From Mesorhizobium sp. B2-1-8 (GTDB lineage: Bacteria > Pseudomonadota > Alphaproteobacteria > Rhizobiales > Rhizobiaceae), in assembly GCF_006442545.2 (NCBI RefSeq), contig NZ_CP083952.1, positions 5,433,501 through 5,497,500 of the forward strand: a stretch of 64,000 nucleotides of DNA. The letters are read 5' to 3'. Below are positions 60,960 to 64,000 of this stretch, piece by piece. The translations under genes were made by a program, and so were the position numbers. Numbering within the stretch: the first letter of the stretch is position 1; each line of letters opens with the position of its first letter. The notes beneath the pieces are model-generated. The model was given only the letters and a program-made list of their open reading frames with translations, was not told the origin of the DNA and searched no databases.

Positions 60960-62267
60960 ATGGGGAACGATCTCGCCGCATTCGCCAAAGAGAACGGCGT
61001 CAAATATTTCATGATTTCCTATACGGACCTGTTCAGTGGCCAGCGTGCCAAGCTGGTGCCGGCGCAGGCGATATCAGACATGCAGAAGGATGGTGCCGGC
61101 TTCGCCGGCTTTGCCACCTGGCTCGATCTGACGCCGGCGCATCCCGACATGCTGGCGGTGCCGGATCCGACCTCGGTCATCCAACTGCCGTGGAAACCGG
61201 AAGTCGCCTGGGTCGCCGCCAACTGCATCATGGACGACAAGGAGGTCGGCCAGGCGCCGCGCAACACGCTGAAGCGGCTGATCGCCGAGGCAGCCGCCGA
61301 CGGCATGCATGTCAAGACCGGCGTCGAGGCCGAGTTCTTCCTGATCTCGCCGGACGGCAAGGCGATCTCCGATGAATACGACACGGCATCGAAGCCTTGC
61401 TATGACCAGCAGGCGGTGATGCGCCGTTACGATGTCATCGCCGAGATCTGCGACCACATGCTGGCGCTCGGCTGGGGCGCCTACCAGAACGACCATGAGG
61501 ACGCCAACGGCCAGTTCGAGATGAACTGGGCCTTCGACCACGCGCTGCCGACCGCCGACAAGCACTCCTTCTTCAAGTTCATGGTCAAGTCGATCGCGGA
61601 AAAGCATGGGCTGCGCGCGACTTTCATGCCCAAACCCTTCCAGGGCCTGACCGGCAATGGCTGCCACGCCCATATCTCGGTGTGGGACGAGACGGGCAAG
61701 ACCAATGTGTTTGCCGACAACTCGATGGAACTCGGCCTCTCGGCCAAGGGCAAGAACTTCCTCGGCGGCATCATGAAGCACGCTTCGGCGCTCGCCGCGA
61801 TCACCAATCCGACGGTGAATTCCTACAAGCGCATCAACGCGCCGCGCACCATTTCGGGCGCGACCTGGGCGCCGAACACGGTGACCTGGACCGGCAACAA
61901 CCGCACCCACATGGTGCGCGTGCCGGGGCCGGGCCGCTTCGAGCTGCGCCTGCCCGACGGCGCGGCCAACCCGTATTTGCTGCAGGCCGTCATCATCGCC
62001 GCCGGCCTCGACGGCATCCGCTCCAAGGCCGATCCCGGCAAGCGCTACGACATCGACATGTACCAGCTCGGCCATACCGTCACGGATGCGCCGAAACTGC
62101 CGCTCAACCTGCTCGACGCGCTGCGCGAGTTCGACCACGACAAATCGCTCAAGGCGGCGCTGGGTGAGGAATTTTCGTCGGCATACCTAAAGCTGAAGCA
62201 ACAGGAATGGAATTCCTATGCTTCGCACTTCACGCAATGGGAGCGCGACCACACGCTGGACATCTGA
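60960..62267 (+). CDS. gmaS: Gamma-glutamylmethylamide synthetase
   Basis: A 435-residue glutamine synthetase-family ligase that joins methylamine to glutamate using ATP. Signatures are VKTGVEAEFFLIS, YQNDHEDANGQFEMNW (metal-binding Glu residues), GNGCHAHISVWD (His for substrate) and VRVPGPGRFELRLPDG. Size and its place between mgsC and mgdA distinguish it from housekeeping GlnA. AGCGAGGAA precedes the ATG at 60960. Confidence 0.94.
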   Translation: MGNDLAAFAKENGVKYFMISYTDLFSGQRAKLVPAQAISDMQKDGAGFAGFATWLDLTPAHPDMLAVPDPTSVIQLPWKPEVAWVAANCIMDDKEVGQAPRNTLKRLIAEAAADGMHVKTGVEAEFFLISPDGKAISDEYDTASKPCYDQQAVMRRYDVIAEICDHMLALGWGAYQNDHEDANGQFEMNWAFDHALPTADKHSFFKFMVKSIAEKHGLRATFMPKPFQGLTGNGCHAHISVWDETGKTNVFADNSMELGLSAKGKNFLGGIMKHASALAAITNPTVNSYKRINAPRTISGATWAPNTVTWTGNNRTHMVRVPGPGRFELRLPDGAANPYLLQAVIIAAGLDGIRSKADPGKRYDIDMYQLGHTVTDAPKLPLNLLDALREFDHDKSLKAALGEEFSSAYLKLKQQEWNSYASHFTQWERDHTLDI

Positions 62268-62305
62268 CCTCCAACGCGTAGGGCGAGTGGCCTTGGAATG
62301 ATCTT

Positions 62306-63559
62306 ATGAAATATTCGATTTTCTCGCTCGCCCGCGCCGCTCTTTCCGGCCACAAGAACTGGCAACGCACCTGGCGCGACGCCGCCCCGAAGGATCGCTA
62401 CGACGTGGTGGTCATCGGCGGCGGCGGCCATGGGCTCGCCACCGCCTGGTTCCTGGCCAGCGAGTTCGGCATCAAAAATGTCGCGGTGCTGGAAAAGGGC
62501 TGGATCGGCTCAGGCAATGCCGGCCGCAACACCACCATCATCCGCTCCAATTACGGCCTGCCCGGCAACACCGGCTTCTACGAATTGTCGATGAAGCTGT
62601 GGGAGCGGATGGAGCAGGACCTCAACTACAACGCGATGGTCAGCCAGCGCGGCGTCATCAACCTCTACCACTCCGACGCGCAGCGCGACGCCTATGCGCG
62701 GCGCGGCAACACCATGCGCATCAACGGCATCGACGCCGAACTGCTCGACCTGGCGGCGGTCAAGAAGATGATCCCGTTCCTGAATTTCGACAATGCGCGC
62801 TTTCCCGTGCAGGGCGGGCTGCTGCAACGCCGCGGCGGCACGGCGCGGCACGACGCGGTGGCCTGGGGCTACGCCCACGCTGCCAGCGAACTCGGCGTCG
62901 ACATCATCCAGAATTGCGAAGTCACCGGCTTTGTCAGGGACGCCAACGGCAAGGTGACCGGTGTCGAGACCTCGCGCGGCAGGATCGGCGCCGGCAAGGT
63001 TGGCCTGGCGGTGGCCGGCTCTTCGTCGCGCGTCGCGGCGATGGCCGGCCTGCGGCTGCCGATCGAAAGCCATGTGCTGCAGGCCTTCGTCTCGGAGGCG
63101 ATCAAGCCGCTCATTCCCGGCGTCATGACGTTCGGCGCCGGCCATTTCTATGTCAGCCAGTCTGACAAGGGTGGGCTTGTCTTCGGCGGGGACATCGACG
63201 GCTACAATTCCTATGCCCAGCGCGGCAACATGCCTGTCATGGAAGATGTCTGCGAGGGCGGCATGGCGCTGATGCCGATGATCGGCCGCGTGCGCCTGCT
63301 GCGCCAGTGGGGCGGCATCATGGACATGTCGATGGACGGCTCGCCGATCATCGACAAGACCCCGGTCGACGGGCTCTACCTCAACGCCGGCTGGTGCTAT
63401 GGCGGCTTCAAGGCGACACCCGGCTCAGGCTTTGTCTTCGCCCATCTGCTCGCCCGCGATGAATCGCATGAGGAGGCCGCCCGCTTCCGACTCGACCGGT
63501 TCCGGTCTGGCGCTGTCATCGACGAAAAGGGCCAGGGCGCCCAACCGAACCTGCACTGA
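62306..63559 (+). CDS. mgdA: N-methylglutamate dehydrogenase subunit A (sarcosine oxidase beta-like)
   Basis: A 417-residue flavoprotein related to the beta subunit of heterotetrameric sarcosine oxidase. FAD motif YDVVVIGGGGHGLATAWFL (about residues 33-51, GxGxxG type), IGSGNAGRNTTIIRSNYG (covalent flavin region of the family), and SPIIDKTPVDGLYLNAGWCYGGFKATPGSG near the C-terminus (split at INAGWCYGG). It oxidises N-methylglutamate to glutamate and formaldehyde. 38 bases after gmaS. Confidence 0.92.
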   Translation: MKYSIFSLARAALSGHKNWQRTWRDAAPKDRYDVVVIGGGGHGLATAWFLASEFGIKNVAVLEKGWIGSGNAGRNTTIIRSNYGLPGNTGFYELSMKLWERMEQDLNYNAMVSQRGVINLYHSDAQRDAYARRGNTMRINGIDAELLDLAAVKKMIPFLNFDNARFPVQGGLLQRRGGTARHDAVAWGYAHAASELGVDIIQNCEVTGFVRDANGKVTGVETSRGRIGAGKVGLAVAGSSSRVAAMAGLRLPIESHVLQAFVSEAIKPLIPGVMTFGAGHFYVSQSDKGGLVFGGDIDGYNSYAQRGNMPVMEDVCEGGMALMPMIGRVRLLRQWGGIMDMSMDGSPIIDKTPVDGLYLNAGWCYGGFKATPGSGFVFAHLLARDESHEEAARFRLDRFRSGAVIDEKGQGAQPNLH

Positions 63560-63573
63560 AGGCGGCTGGAACC

Positions 63574-63849
63574 ATGCGCATCACCTGTCCCTTCTGCGGC
63601 GAACGCGAACTCGGCGAATTCACCTACCTCGGCGACGCCAAGCCGGTGCGGCCGGCACCTGGAGCATCGGAAGACGAGGTCTACGATTACGTCTATCTGC
63701 GCGACAATATCGCCGGCGTGATGGACGAGAACTGGTATCACGGCGGCGGCTGCCGAGCCTGGCTGAAGGTCACTCGCAACACGCTGAAACACGAGATTTC
63801 GGCGGTCGAACCGGCCGCTGGTGCTGGGGCGAGGCAGGTTGCGAAATGA
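63574..63849 (+). CDS. mgdB: N-methylglutamate dehydrogenase subunit B (sarcosine oxidase delta-like)
   Basis: A 91-residue zinc-binding subunit similar to SoxD: CPFCGERELGEFTYLG at the N-terminus (CxxC) and NWYHGGGCRAWLKVTRNT with the further His/Cys ligands. Length is normal. 14 bases after mgdA. The usual next genes mgdC and mgdD are not seen in the 151 bases that follow. Confidence 0.9.
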   Translation: MRITCPFCGERELGEFTYLGDAKPVRPAPGASEDEVYDYVYLRDNIAGVMDENWYHGGGCRAWLKVTRNTLKHEISAVEPAAGAGARQVAK

Positions 63850-63870
63850 ATATCTTCTGTCAGGTTGGCG

Positions 63871-63924
63871 CTGCCCCTCATCCGCCTGCCGGCACCTTCT
63901 CCCCGTATAGTGACGGGGAGAAGG
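63871..63924. repeat. RIME-like palindromic repeat after mgdB
   Basis: CCTTCTCCCCGT (63895-63906) and ACGGGGAGAAGG (63913-63924) form a 12-base hairpin with a 6-base loop, preceded by CCCCTCATCCGCC. It shares the CCCTCATCCG and CACCTTCTCC blocks with the repeats at 17754 and 50408. Confidence 0.6.
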
Positions 63925-63934
63925 GAGCTGGCTG

Positions 63935-64000
63935 CTACTTCGGCGCCCATTCTGCAGCGTCGATGATCGGCGAAACCACCGACGAAGACGTCCTTCTCCC
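63935..64000 (-). CDS. Possible 3' end of a minus-strand gene
   Basis: The minus strand is open from the window edge to a TAG at 63935-63937 and ends VVSPIIDAAEWAPK, which looks like a protein C-terminus. Only 21 codons are visible, so identity and reality are uncertain. If real, it is convergent with mgdB. Confidence 0.3.
   Translation of the reverse strand, partial: GRRTSSSVVSPIIDAAEWAPK

Overview
This window looks like chromosome of an alphaproteobacterium of the Hyphomicrobiales, most likely Mesorhizobium or a close relative. The support is a uniformly high GC content, a BacA/SbmA peptide transporter, many ABC solute-uptake operons, rhizobial-type palindromic intergenic repeats, and a small RNA whose three hairpin loops all carry an anti-Shine-Dalgarno sequence, the hallmark of the rhizobial alpha-r14 (NfeR1) family. 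No rRNA, tRNA, CRISPR array, phage or replication origin was seen.

Layout. 1-16000 is mostly housekeeping: the end of the atp operon (atpI, atpB), a SleB-like cell-wall hydrolase, MFS exporters with LysR regulators, der and a YfgM-like protein, a NodB-fold protein, bacA, an M29 aminopeptidase and several small conserved proteins. 16049-20711 is a spermidine/putrescine-type ABC operon with its own XRE-cupin regulator. 20970-29590 is a sugar-acid catabolic locus (GntR regulator, lactonase, enolase-superfamily dehydratase, ribose-type ABC transporter, SDR, aldose epimerase, XylX-like dehydratase) that reads as a non-phosphorylative pentose pathway. 29885-34592 is a second sugar ABC operon whose LacI regulator has been destroyed by an IS630 element. 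An alpha-r14-type sRNA follows at about 34690-34807. 34903-40328 is a TetR-controlled RND efflux system, and 40524-43380 a GntR / enolase-superfamily / SDR cluster.

43847-63849 is the centrepiece: an almost complete methylated-amine locus. It has a TMAO/betaine-type ABC importer (TmoXVW-like), trimethylamine monooxygenase (tmm), an XRE-cupin regulator, dimethylamine monooxygenase (dmmDABC), an APC-family permease preceded by three small membrane proteins, two unknown membrane genes, and then N-methylglutamate synthase (mgsABC), gamma-glutamylmethylamide synthetase (gmaS) and the first two subunits of N-methylglutamate dehydrogenase (mgdAB). Together they would take up trimethylamine, TMAO or dimethylamine and pass the methylamine nitrogen to glutamate while releasing one-carbon units. 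TMAO demethylase and mgdCD are not seen in the window.

An inverted repeat of the form TTTCAY-N3-6-RTGAAA recurs upstream of tmoX, tmm, the XRE gene, the permease operon and mgsA, and also in front of the polyamine-type operon. I infer that it is the operator of the XRE-cupin regulators. The three small proteins with the APC permease, the operator set and the sRNA are the observations most worth following up.
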